Shown in pieces: positions 1-6,543 of a DNA stretch of 12,697 bases. A model generated the notes under the pieces. It made no database searches. It was not told the DNA's origin and saw only the letters and a program-made list of their open reading frames with translations. Origin of the DNA: Candidatus Nomurabacteria bacterium. Its GTDB lineage: Bacteria; Patescibacteriota; Minisyncoccia; Phycocordibacterales; UBA9973. Both the position numbers and the translations under genes were made by a program. The stretch spans positions 1 to 12,697 of the forward strand of contig JAQBRC010000016.1 of the NCBI GenBank assembly GCA_028286705.1, in the 5' to 3' direction. How positions within the stretch are numbered: position 1 is the first letter of the stretch; every line of letters begins with the position of its first letter.

Positions 1-1
1 T

Positions 2-430
2 CCTGAAACTATTAACGCGCAAGTTGTTGATAGCAAGGGTAATCCTCTTTCTCTTTATACAGCGCTTCCTGTTTCTAAGGGATTCCTTGGCTTAGGAGCC
101 TCAACATTTAGCGGAACAGTGCCGTTGTCCGGCACCGCACAAAGTACTACTGCCTACTTGATTCTTACTAGTCCTGCGCGTAGTGACGGCAGCTTCCTTA
201 CGACTCGCGTTACGATTCAGCTTGCCCCCGGTGCTTCTATCGGTGCTCCCGCTGGGGCAACTGGAGATTCATACTTTGTGCCAAACCCTTCTGCACAAAA
301 CACTACATACACCAATACGACAACTACAACCAACACTCCAGCGTACAATCCGCCTGCGCAAACATACGTTCCACCCGCTCAAACAGCTACTCCAAGCAAT
401 GGATCTAGTTCTGGCGGTAACACTTTTTAA
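2..430 (+). CDS. C-terminal part of a secreted or surface protein, Gmad2-like domain with Thr/Asn/Pro-rich tail (5' partial)
   Basis: The frame is open from base 2, so the start lies to the left of the window; 142 codons are visible before TAA at 428-430. The first ~75 residues show alternating hydrophobic strands and a Gly/Ser/Thr-rich pattern (a stretch beginning PETINAQVVDSKGNPL, then TFSGTV, then TRVTIQLAP). This resembles the small immunoglobulin-like Gmad2 domain found in many exported CPR proteins; that is a weak family resemblance by eye. The last ~50 residues are low complexity, rich in Thr, Asn, Pro, Gln and Ser, with a near-repeat of PPAQT, typical of an extended extracellular linker or tail. 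No membrane anchor is visible, so it must be upstream or absent. A GTG at 119 could be called as a start, but the same frame runs upstream without a stop and the composition is continuous, so I treat it as internal. Function unknown. Confidence 0.7.
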   Translation, partial: PETINAQVVDSKGNPLSLYTALPVSKGFLGLGASTFSGTVPLSGTAQSTTAYLILTSPARSDGSFLTTRVTIQLAPGASIGAPAGATGDSYFVPNPSAQNTTYTNTTTTTNTPAYNPPAQTYVPPAQTATPSNGSSSGGNTF

Positions 431-438
431 ATACGGGA

Positions 439-447
439 TGGTATACT
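439..447 (+). promoter_or_regulatory. Extended -10 promoter, predicted leaderless start at 455
   Basis: TGGTATACT has TG at 439-440, one spacer base, and a TATACT hexamer at 442-447. No convincing -35 is seen, which is acceptable for an extended -10. A start site about 7 bases downstream would fall at or next to the ATG at 455, so the transcript would have essentially no leader. No Shine-Dalgarno sequence is present between the stop at 430 and the ATG. Confidence 0.6.
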
Positions 448-454
448 AATACCT

Positions 455-1720
455 ATGCAACAAACGATCATCGCTCCTTCATTCTGGCAGGGAGTCATCG
501 GACTTATTATCGCAGTACCGCTATTGGTATATCTTGCGTGGCACCTGTGGGTGTCCTATGTACAGACATTGTTCATCGGTTCCATTAAATGGACATTGCT
601 TGAAGTTAAGCCACCTAAGGAGGTCTTTAAGTCTCCATTAGCTATGGAGCTGGTATTGAACTCATTGTATCAAACTGGAGGACACGGCAATTGGCTGCAG
701 AAATACTGGCAGGGCGCAGTGCGCAACTGGTTTGCCTTGGAAATTGTTTCTATAGAAGGAAGCATTCATTTTTATATTCGGACTGCTACTAAGTTTAAGG
801 CTATCATTCAGTCGCAAATTTATGCGCAGTATCCTCAGGCTGAAGTATCAGAAGTTGAGGACTACACTACCAGTGTTCCTGATTTTACAACCGGCTCTAT
901 TGGACTCTGGGGAACGCAGTTTGTATTTGCCAAGGATGAGGCATATCCAATCAAGACCTATATTGATTTCGGGCTTGATCGTGCAGTTGGTTCACTCGAC
1001 GAAGAACAGCGTATTGATCCCATTACTCCCATGCTTGAATTCATGGGTTCTATTGGCACAGGAGAACAAATCTGGTTTCAGATTATGGTCCGTGCCGTTA
1101 CCGACCGCTTTACCATAAAGGGCAAGGACGGTGAAGAATCTGGCAAAAAATGGCCTGACAAGATTAAGTCAGTCATCAAGGAATTTAATGACAGTCTGAA
1201 TGAAAAGGACAAGGAAGGAAAAACCATTGCAACTCGTCGCGCCACTCGCGGCGAACAAGGGGTGATTGAAGCCATTGAACGCAATGGCAGCAAGTTTGCC
1301 TTTGATTCAGGTATTCGTGCGGTGTATGTGACGCAGAAAGACAAGTTTGACGCTAACCGTATTGCTGGACTGACTGGCATGGTTCGTCAGTATAGTTCCA
1401 ATGACTTCAACAGTTTCAAGCCTGAAGGACCAACAGCCTTTGATTTTCCTTGGGAGGATCTTACCGGTAGCAAGATTATTAAGAAGAAGCAGGGCATACT
1501 TGATGCATACAAGGCTCGCGCATATTTCTATGGTGCCTTTGATCTTATCAAGCCGCAAAAATATGTTACCTATCCTGAAAAGTCGGGGAAGGCAGCGTTT
1601 GTGCTTTCAACTGAAGAATTGGCAACTATGTTCCACTTGCCTGGTCGCGTAGCGGAAACTCCAAGCTTCACACGTATTGAGGCAACTAAGGCTGAACCAC
1701 CAGCAAATCTTCCAGTATAG
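455..1720 (+). CDS. Membrane-anchored protein of unknown function, like the N-terminal domain of CPR secretion-type ATPases (DUF8128-like)
   Basis: This is a 421-residue protein with one strong N-terminal membrane segment (about residues 9-33, rich in Ile, Leu, Val and Trp) and a soluble remainder. Residues ~45-130 carry the pattern LLEVKPPKE, KSPLAMEL, FALEIVSIEG, then IYAQYPQAEV and a DY. I associate this with a domain (DUF8128 or similar) that in CPR genomes often precedes a VirB4/HerA-like ATPase. Here no Walker A or B motif follows and the protein ends in a charged Pro-rich tail, so this is the domain on its own. Residues ~225-260 are Lys/Glu-rich and probably exposed. It starts at ATG 455 directly behind a -10 box and stops at TAG 1718-1720, one base before mltG. 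The family assignment is from memory of sequence patterns. A role in the cell envelope is inferred only from the anchor and the mltG neighbour. Confidence 0.7.
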   Translation: MQQTIIAPSFWQGVIGLIIAVPLLVYLAWHLWVSYVQTLFIGSIKWTLLEVKPPKEVFKSPLAMELVLNSLYQTGGHGNWLQKYWQGAVRNWFALEIVSIEGSIHFYIRTATKFKAIIQSQIYAQYPQAEVSEVEDYTTSVPDFTTGSIGLWGTQFVFAKDEAYPIKTYIDFGLDRAVGSLDEEQRIDPITPMLEFMGSIGTGEQIWFQIMVRAVTDRFTIKGKDGEESGKKWPDKIKSVIKEFNDSLNEKDKEGKTIATRRATRGEQGVIEAIERNGSKFAFDSGIRAVYVTQKDKFDANRIAGLTGMVRQYSSNDFNSFKPEGPTAFDFPWEDLTGSKIIKKKQGILDAYKARAYFYGAFDLIKPQKYVTYPEKSGKAAFVLSTEELATMFHLPGRVAETPSFTRIEATKAEPPANLPV

Positions 1721-1721
1721 T

Positions 1722-2621
1722 ATGCAGTCTCTTCAACGAGGCTTCATTGGCCGTATTATTGTTACCATATTTCTTGGCGTTATTTTCTTTAGCGTATTGT
1801 ATAAGGCATATCTTGCGCCTCCCGCAGCATTTCCCACGCCATATGTCTTAACTGTCTCCGAAGGCGAAAATATTGCTGATATTTCCAAGCAACTTACTGA
1901 CGAGGGTGCAATTAAGTCTCCATTGGCATTTCGTATCTTCGTGCGCTTGCTAGGCGACGACAAGCATATTAGCGAAGGGCAATATACGTTTGATCAACCC
2001 TTGTCTTCACTGGCATTGGCATTAAGGATTTCTGGAAAGGAATTTGGTATTTCAAAACAGAAAATAACGTTTCCTGAAGGCTATACCAATGCTGATATTG
2101 CGCGACATTTAAAGGAAGTCTTTCCTGAATTTGACGCCACACAGTTTGTTGCGTTAACTAACGGCAAGCAGGGATACCTGTTTCCTGATACATACAGCTT
2201 CTTCGGTACGCCATTGCCAAGCAGTGTTGTTGCTGATATCACTCAGAACTATGAAAAGAAGGTTAGGCCGTTGCGAGATAGTATTGCACAGTCTGGTCAT
2301 TCAGAGGCTGAGATTATTGTCATGGCATCGATCATAGAAAAGGAAGCACACGGAGCCAATGACCGAGCCATCATTGCAGGTATTCTTTGGAACCGTATTC
2401 GTAGCGGCATGGCATTGCAGGTTGATGCGGCGCCAACAACGTACAAGATCAAGGGATTGCCATCTAATCCTATTAGCAATCCTGGTCTTGCAACCATCAA
2501 GGCAGCTATTAGTCCTACACCATCCAATTACGTATACTATTTACATGATAGCTTTGGCAACATACACTATGCTTCTACCTACAAGGAACATGAGCAGAAC
2601 ATTAAGACTTATTTAAAATAA
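1722..2621 (+). CDS. mltG: Endolytic murein transglycosylase MltG (YceG-like)
   Basis: MltG cuts nascent glycan strands within the peptidoglycan, releasing 1,6-anhydro ends, and is thought to set glycan length during elongation. The 299-residue protein has an N-terminal membrane anchor (residues ~9-29), a LysM-like region (~41-110, YVLTVSEGENIADIS) and the YceG catalytic domain. Family signatures are GYLFPDTYSF (151-160), ASIIEKEA (202-209, E206 matching the catalytic Glu), NRIRSGMALQVD (224-235), GLPSNPISNPG (245-255) and a C-terminal YVYYL...H...TYKEH. The loop between the LQxD motif and the TY-x-GLP motif is far shorter than in typical family members, and the usual YNTY appears as TTYK. 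I chose ATG 1722, one base after the upstream stop; a TTG at 1677 would overlap the previous gene by 44 bases and add nothing conserved. No Shine-Dalgarno is seen, so it is probably co-transcribed and coupled. Confidence 0.93.
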   Translation: MQSLQRGFIGRIIVTIFLGVIFFSVLYKAYLAPPAAFPTPYVLTVSEGENIADISKQLTDEGAIKSPLAFRIFVRLLGDDKHISEGQYTFDQPLSSLALALRISGKEFGISKQKITFPEGYTNADIARHLKEVFPEFDATQFVALTNGKQGYLFPDTYSFFGTPLPSSVVADITQNYEKKVRPLRDSIAQSGHSEAEIIVMASIIEKEAHGANDRAIIAGILWNRIRSGMALQVDAAPTTYKIKGLPSNPISNPGLATIKAAISPTPSNYVYYLHDSFGNIHYASTYKEHEQNIKTYLK

Positions 2622-2622
2622 C

Positions 2623-3165
2623 ATGTTATTACAACAACCACTGGCATTTATAGACGTTGAAACAACTGGACTTGATAACGACAAGGCTGAGATTATTGAA
2701 TTGGGCCTTGTACTTGCGAAGCTCAAGGACAATGAATTGATTGTTATCGATCAGCTTGATTTGAAGATCCTGCCTCAGCATATTGAGACTGCGGAACCGG
2801 CAGCACTTCGTGTTAACGGGTACAACGAAGCAGATTGGATGTTTGCAGTATCACTGGAAGATGCAATGAAGAGTTTTGCAGACAAGACTGACGGAGCGGT
2901 ATTCGTTGCTCATAACGTTACCTTTGACTATGGCTTTATCGAGCGAGCGTTCAAGAGCACTGGCGTTGAAAACAAGATGCACTATCACAAGCTTGATACT
3001 ATTGCGATTGCATTTGCGATGCTGCATGATCAGGATGATATTAATCGTTTCTCTTTGAAAGCGTTAACTGAATATTTTGGTATTGAGAACAAGAAGGCAC
3101 ACTCAGCATTTGCTGATGCGTATGCAACGTATGAGGTGTTTAAGAAATTGTTTAAGTTGAAATAA
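2623..3165 (+). CDS. DEDDh 3'-5' exonuclease, DnaQ/RNase T family
   Basis: This is a 180-residue single-domain exonuclease of the proofreading fold. Exo I is FIDVETTGL with D11 and E13, Exo II is AHNVTFDYGF with D102, and Exo III-epsilon is KAHSAFADA with H160 and D165, so all four acidic metal ligands and the catalytic His of the DEDDh class are present. The size and lack of extra domains fit a free-standing epsilon-like subunit or an accessory nuclease. It cannot be decided from sequence whether it proofreads for the replicative polymerase, trims RNA or takes part in repair, so I give no gene symbol. It begins one base after the mltG stop and ends four bases before the aminopeptidase gene, so it is almost certainly in the same operon. 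No Shine-Dalgarno sequence precedes the ATG. Confidence 0.9.
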   Translation: MLLQQPLAFIDVETTGLDNDKAEIIELGLVLAKLKDNELIVIDQLDLKILPQHIETAEPAALRVNGYNEADWMFAVSLEDAMKSFADKTDGAVFVAHNVTFDYGFIERAFKSTGVENKMHYHKLDTIAIAFAMLHDQDDINRFSLKALTEYFGIENKKAHSAFADAYATYEVFKKLFKLK

Positions 3166-3169
3166 TCCT

Positions 3170-4390
3170 ATGTACAAGCTCTCAGATGAATTGTTGAATA
3201 AGTATGCTCGCGTTATGGTCCATTACGGACTAAATCACGGAAAGGGTATTAACAAAGGCGAAACGGTTCTATTGGTTGGGCAAGAATGCACCAAGGATTT
3301 GTTTGTAGAGATTTCAAAGGAAATCTGGAGAGCGGGAGGGAATGTCCTGCATCGCTATTTGCCTGATGAGGTGGAGCGCTATGGCACCAATAAGGCATTG
3401 TTGGAAATTGGAACTGACGAGCAGTTGGCATTCTTTCCAGAGAAATACTGGCAGGGAATTGCTGATCAAATGGATCACATTATTTTCATAATTGCTGAGC
3501 CTGACATTCATGCGCTTGAAGGCGTTCCTGCAAACAAGATTGCAATAATGAATGCTGCAAAGGCGCCATTCATGGAAATGCGCACACAGAAAGAGCGTCT
3601 TGGAAAGTTTTCTTGGACATTATGCCTGTACGGAACTCAATCTGCCGCTGATGAGGTTGGCATGACGCTTGAGGAATACTGGGAACAGATCATTAATGCC
3701 TGTTATCTTCGCGATGAAGATCCTGTTGCAACATGGAAACATACCCAGGCAGAGATTAAGGTTATTAGAGACAAGATGGATGCGATGCAAATTCAAAAAG
3801 TGCATATCAAGGGTGCCGATGTTGATTTGCACATTACCATAGGCGAACATCGTCGCTGGAAGGGTGGCTCAGGAGCAAATATTCCAAGCTTTGAAATTTT
3901 CACTTCCCCCGACTGGAGAGGTACCAACGGCACGATATCTTTCAATCAACCTTTGTATTATTCAGGCAAGCGCGTATCAGGCGTATCATTAGCATTTAAA
4001 GACGGTGTTGTTATTACAGCAACAGCGACAAAGAATGAAGAAACACTTCTGGAAATGATTGCTAATGAAAACGCCAATAAGATCGGTGAGTTCTCACTCA
4101 CTGATCGTCGTCACTCTCGCATCACTCGCAGTATGGCTGAAACACTTTATGACGAGAATATTGGAGGAGAGGAGGGCAATACTCATATCGCGCTTGGTGA
4201 CTCGTATGAGGACACCTTTGATGGCGATACTGCAGGTCCAACTGATGAAGAATGGGCTGCAATGGGCTTTAACAAGTGTCCTAAAGTGCATACTGACATT
4301 ATTAGCACTACTAACAGAACAGTTACTGCAACACTTAAGGATGGCACTGAAACTGTTATCTATAAAGACGGTCAGTTTACCTTTGTCTAA
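3170..4390 (+). CDS. M29-family metallo-aminopeptidase (aminopeptidase T / AmpS / PepS type)
   Basis: This is a 406-residue cytoplasmic aminopeptidase of the usual family length, removing N-terminal residues from peptides with a two-metal centre. By comparison with the Thermus AmpT ligand set (Glu, Glu, His, Tyr, His, Asp), I see E242 in PSFEIFTSPD, E307 in IGEFSL, H339 and Y346 in NTHIALGDSY, and H374 and D376 in VHTDII. The spacing closely parallels AmpT, including the H-to-Y step of seven and the final H-x-D. The FDG/GPT segment around 350-357 precedes the last ligands. No signal peptide or membrane segment is visible. It starts four bases after the exonuclease stop without a Shine-Dalgarno and ends the 455-4390 run. 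With the M3 peptidase downstream it suggests active peptide recycling, as expected of an organism that scavenges amino acids. Confidence 0.9.
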   Translation: MYKLSDELLNKYARVMVHYGLNHGKGINKGETVLLVGQECTKDLFVEISKEIWRAGGNVLHRYLPDEVERYGTNKALLEIGTDEQLAFFPEKYWQGIADQMDHIIFIIAEPDIHALEGVPANKIAIMNAAKAPFMEMRTQKERLGKFSWTLCLYGTQSAADEVGMTLEEYWEQIINACYLRDEDPVATWKHTQAEIKVIRDKMDAMQIQKVHIKGADVDLHITIGEHRRWKGGSGANIPSFEIFTSPDWRGTNGTISFNQPLYYSGKRVSGVSLAFKDGVVITATATKNEETLLEMIANENANKIGEFSLTDRRHSRITRSMAETLYDENIGGEEGNTHIALGDSYEDTFDGDTAGPTDEEWAAMGFNKCPKVHTDIISTTNRTVTATLKDGTETVIYKDGQFTFV

Positions 4391-4403
4391 TAAATGCTAG
4401 TAT
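4376..4403 (+). promoter_or_regulatory. Probable promoter for mnmA, predicted leaderless
   Basis: TTTACC (4376-4381), a 16-base spacer, then TAGTAT (4398-4403) with TG at 4395-4396 in extended -10 position. The hexamer ends six bases before the ATG at 4410, so the expected start site coincides with the start codon. TAGTAT is a weaker match to TATAAT than the other sites here, so confidence is moderate. Confidence 0.45.
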
Positions 4404-4409
4404 CATCAT

Positions 4410-5462
4410 ATGAATAATATGAAAAGAATATTTGTGGGTATTTCCGGCGGAGTGGACAGCTCTGTCGCGGCTTTTCTGTTAAAGGAACAGGGATACGATG
4501 TTCAGGGAATATTTGTGAAGACATGGGCTCCTGACTGGGTGCCGTGTACATGGGTAGATGAAAAGAGAGATGCAATGCGTATATGTGCCGCATTGGATAT
4601 CCCTTTTCATTTTCTCGATGCTAACGAAGAATACAAGCAGGGTGTTGCTGATTACATGATCAGCGAATACAAGTTAGGAAGAACTCCTAATCCTGACGTA
4701 CTGTGCAACAAGGTCATTAAGTTTGGCGCGATGTGGAAGTATGCCAAGGAACATGGAGCAACTGGTATTGCTACAGGGCATTATGCACAGGTAAAAGATG
4801 GAAAATTGTACAAGGGAATGGATGCAGCCAAGGATCAGGCATATTTCTTGTGGATGATTGAAAAAGATTTGTTGCCGCAGATTCAGTTTCCAATTGGGCA
4901 CCTACAGAAGAAAGAAGTACGTGCCATTGCAGAGAAAGCCGGCTTGTTTACTGCAACCAAGAAAGACAGCCAAGGCATCTGCTTCCTAGGAGAAGTTGAT
5001 ATGAAGGATTTTCTTCGACACTACATTGATGAGCAGCCCGGTGTTGTGTTGAATGAAGAAGGGAAGATTGTTGGAGAACATGATGGTGTCTGGTTCTATA
5101 CCTTAGGAGAACGACACGGTTTTCGTATAACTGAGAAGGATACTAACCGCACCCCGTACTACATCATTGCAAAGGATGTTGAAGCCAACACCATAACTGT
5201 TGCAAGAACAGTACATAGTCAAAAAAACACTTCAGGAAAGGTGACTGTTAACCTGCGTGACACTAACTGGTTTATTGATCCAGAACAGGGAACTGCATAT
5301 ACAGCTCAGATTCGATACCATGGAACGCTTTTGAAGGCAGAAGTGTTAAACGACAAGACAATTCTGTTGGAGGGCGACGAAGCAATACCTCTAGGACAAT
5401 CCCTATTGGTATATAAGGATGATATTGTGATAGGAGGCGGTGTTATTGACTTTTTGTCATAA
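4410..5462 (+). CDS. mnmA: tRNA-specific 2-thiouridylase MnmA
   Basis: MnmA adenylates U34 of tRNAs for Lys, Glu and Gln and replaces the C2 oxygen with sulfur, supporting accurate reading of codons ending in A or G. The 350-residue protein is of normal length. It has the PP-loop SGGVDSS at 12-18, the catalytic Cys in PNPDVLCNKVIKFG (C99), GHYAQ (123-127), and the second redox Cys in KDSQGICFLGE (C191), followed by the C-terminal beta-barrel RNA-binding part (HDGVWFYTLGERHGFRI region onward). Both cysteines needed for persulfide chemistry are present. Start: ATG 4410 fits the leaderless promoter; an in-frame ATG at 4419 (MKRIFVGISGG) is an alternative that loses only three residues. It lies 19 bases after the aminopeptidase stop. 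The sulfur donor is not encoded here. Confidence 0.95.
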   Translation: MNNMKRIFVGISGGVDSSVAAFLLKEQGYDVQGIFVKTWAPDWVPCTWVDEKRDAMRICAALDIPFHFLDANEEYKQGVADYMISEYKLGRTPNPDVLCNKVIKFGAMWKYAKEHGATGIATGHYAQVKDGKLYKGMDAAKDQAYFLWMIEKDLLPQIQFPIGHLQKKEVRAIAEKAGLFTATKKDSQGICFLGEVDMKDFLRHYIDEQPGVVLNEEGKIVGEHDGVWFYTLGERHGFRITEKDTNRTPYYIIAKDVEANTITVARTVHSQKNTSGKVTVNLRDTNWFIDPEQGTAYTAQIRYHGTLLKAEVLNDKTILLEGDEAIPLGQSLLVYKDDIVIGGGVIDFLS

Positions 5463-5474
5463 AAGTGCTATGGT
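5446..5474 (+). promoter_or_regulatory. Sigma70-type promoter for the interrupted lipoprotein gene
   Basis: TTGACT (5446-5451), a spacer of exactly 17 bases, then TATGGT (5469-5474) preceded by TG at 5466-5467. The -35 lies inside the last codons of mnmA. The start site would be near 5481, giving an A-rich leader of about 25 bases before the ATG at 5506. An overlapping alternative -10, TGTAAT at 5474-5479, is also possible. Unlike the other promoters in this window it leaves a real leader, though that leader has no Shine-Dalgarno motif. Confidence 0.55.
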
Positions 5475-5505
5475 GTAATCAGATAAAAACTTAAAAACTG
5501 AATAT

Positions 5506-5994
5506 ATGAAAGCACGTATGTTTACCGCCATCGCGGCACTATCATTGATTATTTCATTGTCTGGCTGCTATGCGCAGCAATACGACAATGGGACACATCC
5601 TTAGGGTCAATCTTCATACGCATCGTATGAATATGGCAATAATGTTCAGGATCGTACTGAATCATTTGGAACTACCTTGGGAAAATTCATTTTTGCCGGC
5701 GCTGTGAATGGTTTGGTTAGAGGCGCTGCAGTTGGACTGTATAGATTGGAAGCAAGACTGTTTAATAACTACTATCCAATATATGGATACAGTTATAATG
5801 GTAGTAGCAATTTTTGCTACTATGCCAACGAACGGTATTATCCGCTCTATTACAATGAAGGCTATCTGTATTCTGAGCCACCGCGTCAATATGTTGGACA
5901 ACATCCATATTACGTTATTGAGCAACAGGTACCGGCACAAGTGCAGACACAAAGAACCATAAACGTAATCTCTCAAGGATTGGGAGGATGGTAA
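5506..5994 (+). pseudogene. Tyr-rich lipoprotein gene interrupted by an in-frame amber codon
   Basis: From ATG 5506 the frame encodes a lipoprotein signal peptide: MKAR, a hydrophobic stretch, then the lipobox LSGC with the lipidated Cys at residue 21. After eleven more residues it hits TAG at 5602-5604 (codon 33). The same frame then continues open for 129 codons to TAA 5992-5994. The downstream part has a Gly/Ala-rich segment (KFIFAGAVNGLVRGAAVGLY) and a region with 16 Tyr in 50 residues (from about 5761), and ends in GLGGW. Gln/Tyr/Ser-rich composition is continuous across the stop, and a single C-to-T change from CAG (Gln) explains it. The promoter and terminator are intact. It could be a recent nonsense mutation, a population variant or assembly error, programmed readthrough, or restart at TTG 5677. 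The function of the intact protein is unknown; it would be an envelope-exposed lipoprotein. Confidence 0.75.
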
Positions 5995-5999
5995 AACAC

Positions 6000-6042
6000 A
6001 AAAAGCATGTCACATTTATTACAAATGTACATGCTTTTTTTA
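6000..6042 (+). terminator. Strong Rho-independent terminator after the lipoprotein gene
   Basis: AAAAGCATGT (6001-6010) pairs perfectly with ACATGCTTTT (6029-6038), and the inner ACATTT (6012-6017) pairs with AAATGT (6023-6028). Together they make about 16 paired bases with one bulged C (6011) and a five-base loop ATTAC. An A at 6000 can add a pair with T6039. The run of T from 6035 completes the terminator. It separates the lipoprotein transcript from the MgtC gene. Confidence 0.9.
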
Positions 6043-6059
6043 TTTCCCACCCTTTGCGC

Positions 6060-6065
6060 TATACT
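6060..6065 (+). promoter_or_regulatory. -10 box TATACT, predicted leaderless start at 6072
   Basis: TATACT sits six bases before the ATG at 6072, directly after the terminator, so a start site seven bases downstream falls on the start codon. A TG occurs at 6055-6056 but is two bases out of the ideal extended -10 position. The 15-mer from here through the ATG differs at only two positions from the one in front of the gene at 10142. Confidence 0.6.
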
Positions 6066-6071
6066 GTCTGC

Positions 6072-6539
6072 ATGACTCCTATTTTGACGAACGTTATTTA
6101 TATTAGATTATTTATGGCTATGCTTTTGGGCATGGTATTGGGTGTTGAGCGCTTTGTGGCACACAAGACTGCTGGTATGCGTACCTATACACTGGTATCG
6201 CTTGGTGCTGCATTGTTCGTCATTATTTCTCGCTTAGTTGCAGAACAGTACAGTCTTCCATATGACTTCCACCTAGTTGCGGCTATTGTTTCTGCAGCAG
6301 GCTTCCTAGGTGTTGGTTCAATCATTCGCAGCGATATGAAGGTGATTGGCATCACTACTGCAACCGGTCTCTGGGTTGCTACTGGTATCGGTATGGCGTG
6401 TGGTTTTGGTTTCTACGAACTGGCCTCTATCGTTACCATGCTCGCACTGTTTGCGTTTATTGTGTTGTGGTTTGTTGAGCGACAGATTACCAAGTTGGGA
6501 CTTATCAAGAAGGATGCTCCTGTAGAGCCGGAGGTGTAA
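6072..6539 (+). CDS. MgtC/SapB family integral membrane protein
   Basis: This is a 155-residue protein with four to five predicted membrane segments (about residues 7-25, 38-57, 67-87, 95-112 and 117-137). It has the family pattern: LLGMVLGVER near the start, AGMRTYTLVSLGAALF (35-50), AAGFLGVGSIIR (82-93), then GITTATGLWVATGIGMACGFG (98-118). The MgtC/SapB family is linked to membrane potential and magnesium adaptation in other bacteria; here the function is not known. The frame is open back to 5988, but that stretch contains the terminator hairpin and the -10 box, so ATG 6072 is the supported start. It ends four bases before the PepF gene, and its last codons carry the PepF ribosome-binding site, so the two are probably translationally coupled. 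Confidence 0.88.
   Translation: MTPILTNVIYIRLFMAMLLGMVLGVERFVAHKTAGMRTYTLVSLGAALFVIISRLVAEQYSLPYDFHLVAAIVSAAGFLGVGSIIRSDMKVIGITTATGLWVATGIGMACGFGFYELASIVTMLALFAFIVLWFVERQITKLGLIKKDAPVEPEV
6530..6536 (+). promoter_or_regulatory. Shine-Dalgarno sequence for pepF
   Basis: GGAGGTG lies at the end of the MgtC gene, immediately before its TAA, with seven bases between it and the ATG at 6544. It is the only clear anti-16S match found directly before a start codon in this window, and it fixes the start of the M3 peptidase. Confidence 0.85.
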
Positions 6540-6543
6540 CTAT

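Noticed and set aside
1677..1721. TTG start at 1677 for mltG.
   Set aside because: It would overlap the upstream gene and add 15 polar residues before a good membrane anchor. ATG 1722 directly after the stop is the natural start.
699..3456. A 16-base exact repeat (699-714 and 3441-3456) encoding KYWQG in both the 455 gene and the M29 peptidase gene.
   Set aside because: Both copies are in frame in conserved-looking protein sequence, with no flanking similarity or mobile-element structure. A short shared peptide plus similar codon choice is enough to explain it.
5602..5604. TAG as a sense codon (pyrrolysine or a general amber reassignment).
   Set aside because: A normal TAG stop ends the gene at 1720 with the next gene beginning one base later, and no pyrrolysine genes or suppressor tRNA are visible. 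A nonsense mutation is simpler.
5662..5976. Minus-strand open frame of 104 codons opposite the lipoprotein gene.
   Set aside because: The Tyr-rich plus strand yields a reverse frame with few stops. The translation has no family pattern, and there is no promoter or ribosome-binding site on the minus strand.
5988..6071. An upstream in-frame start at 5988 for the MgtC-family gene.
   Set aside because: The 28 added codons run through the terminator hairpin (6000-6042) and the -10 box and overlap the previous stop. The conserved protein begins at the ATG at 6072.
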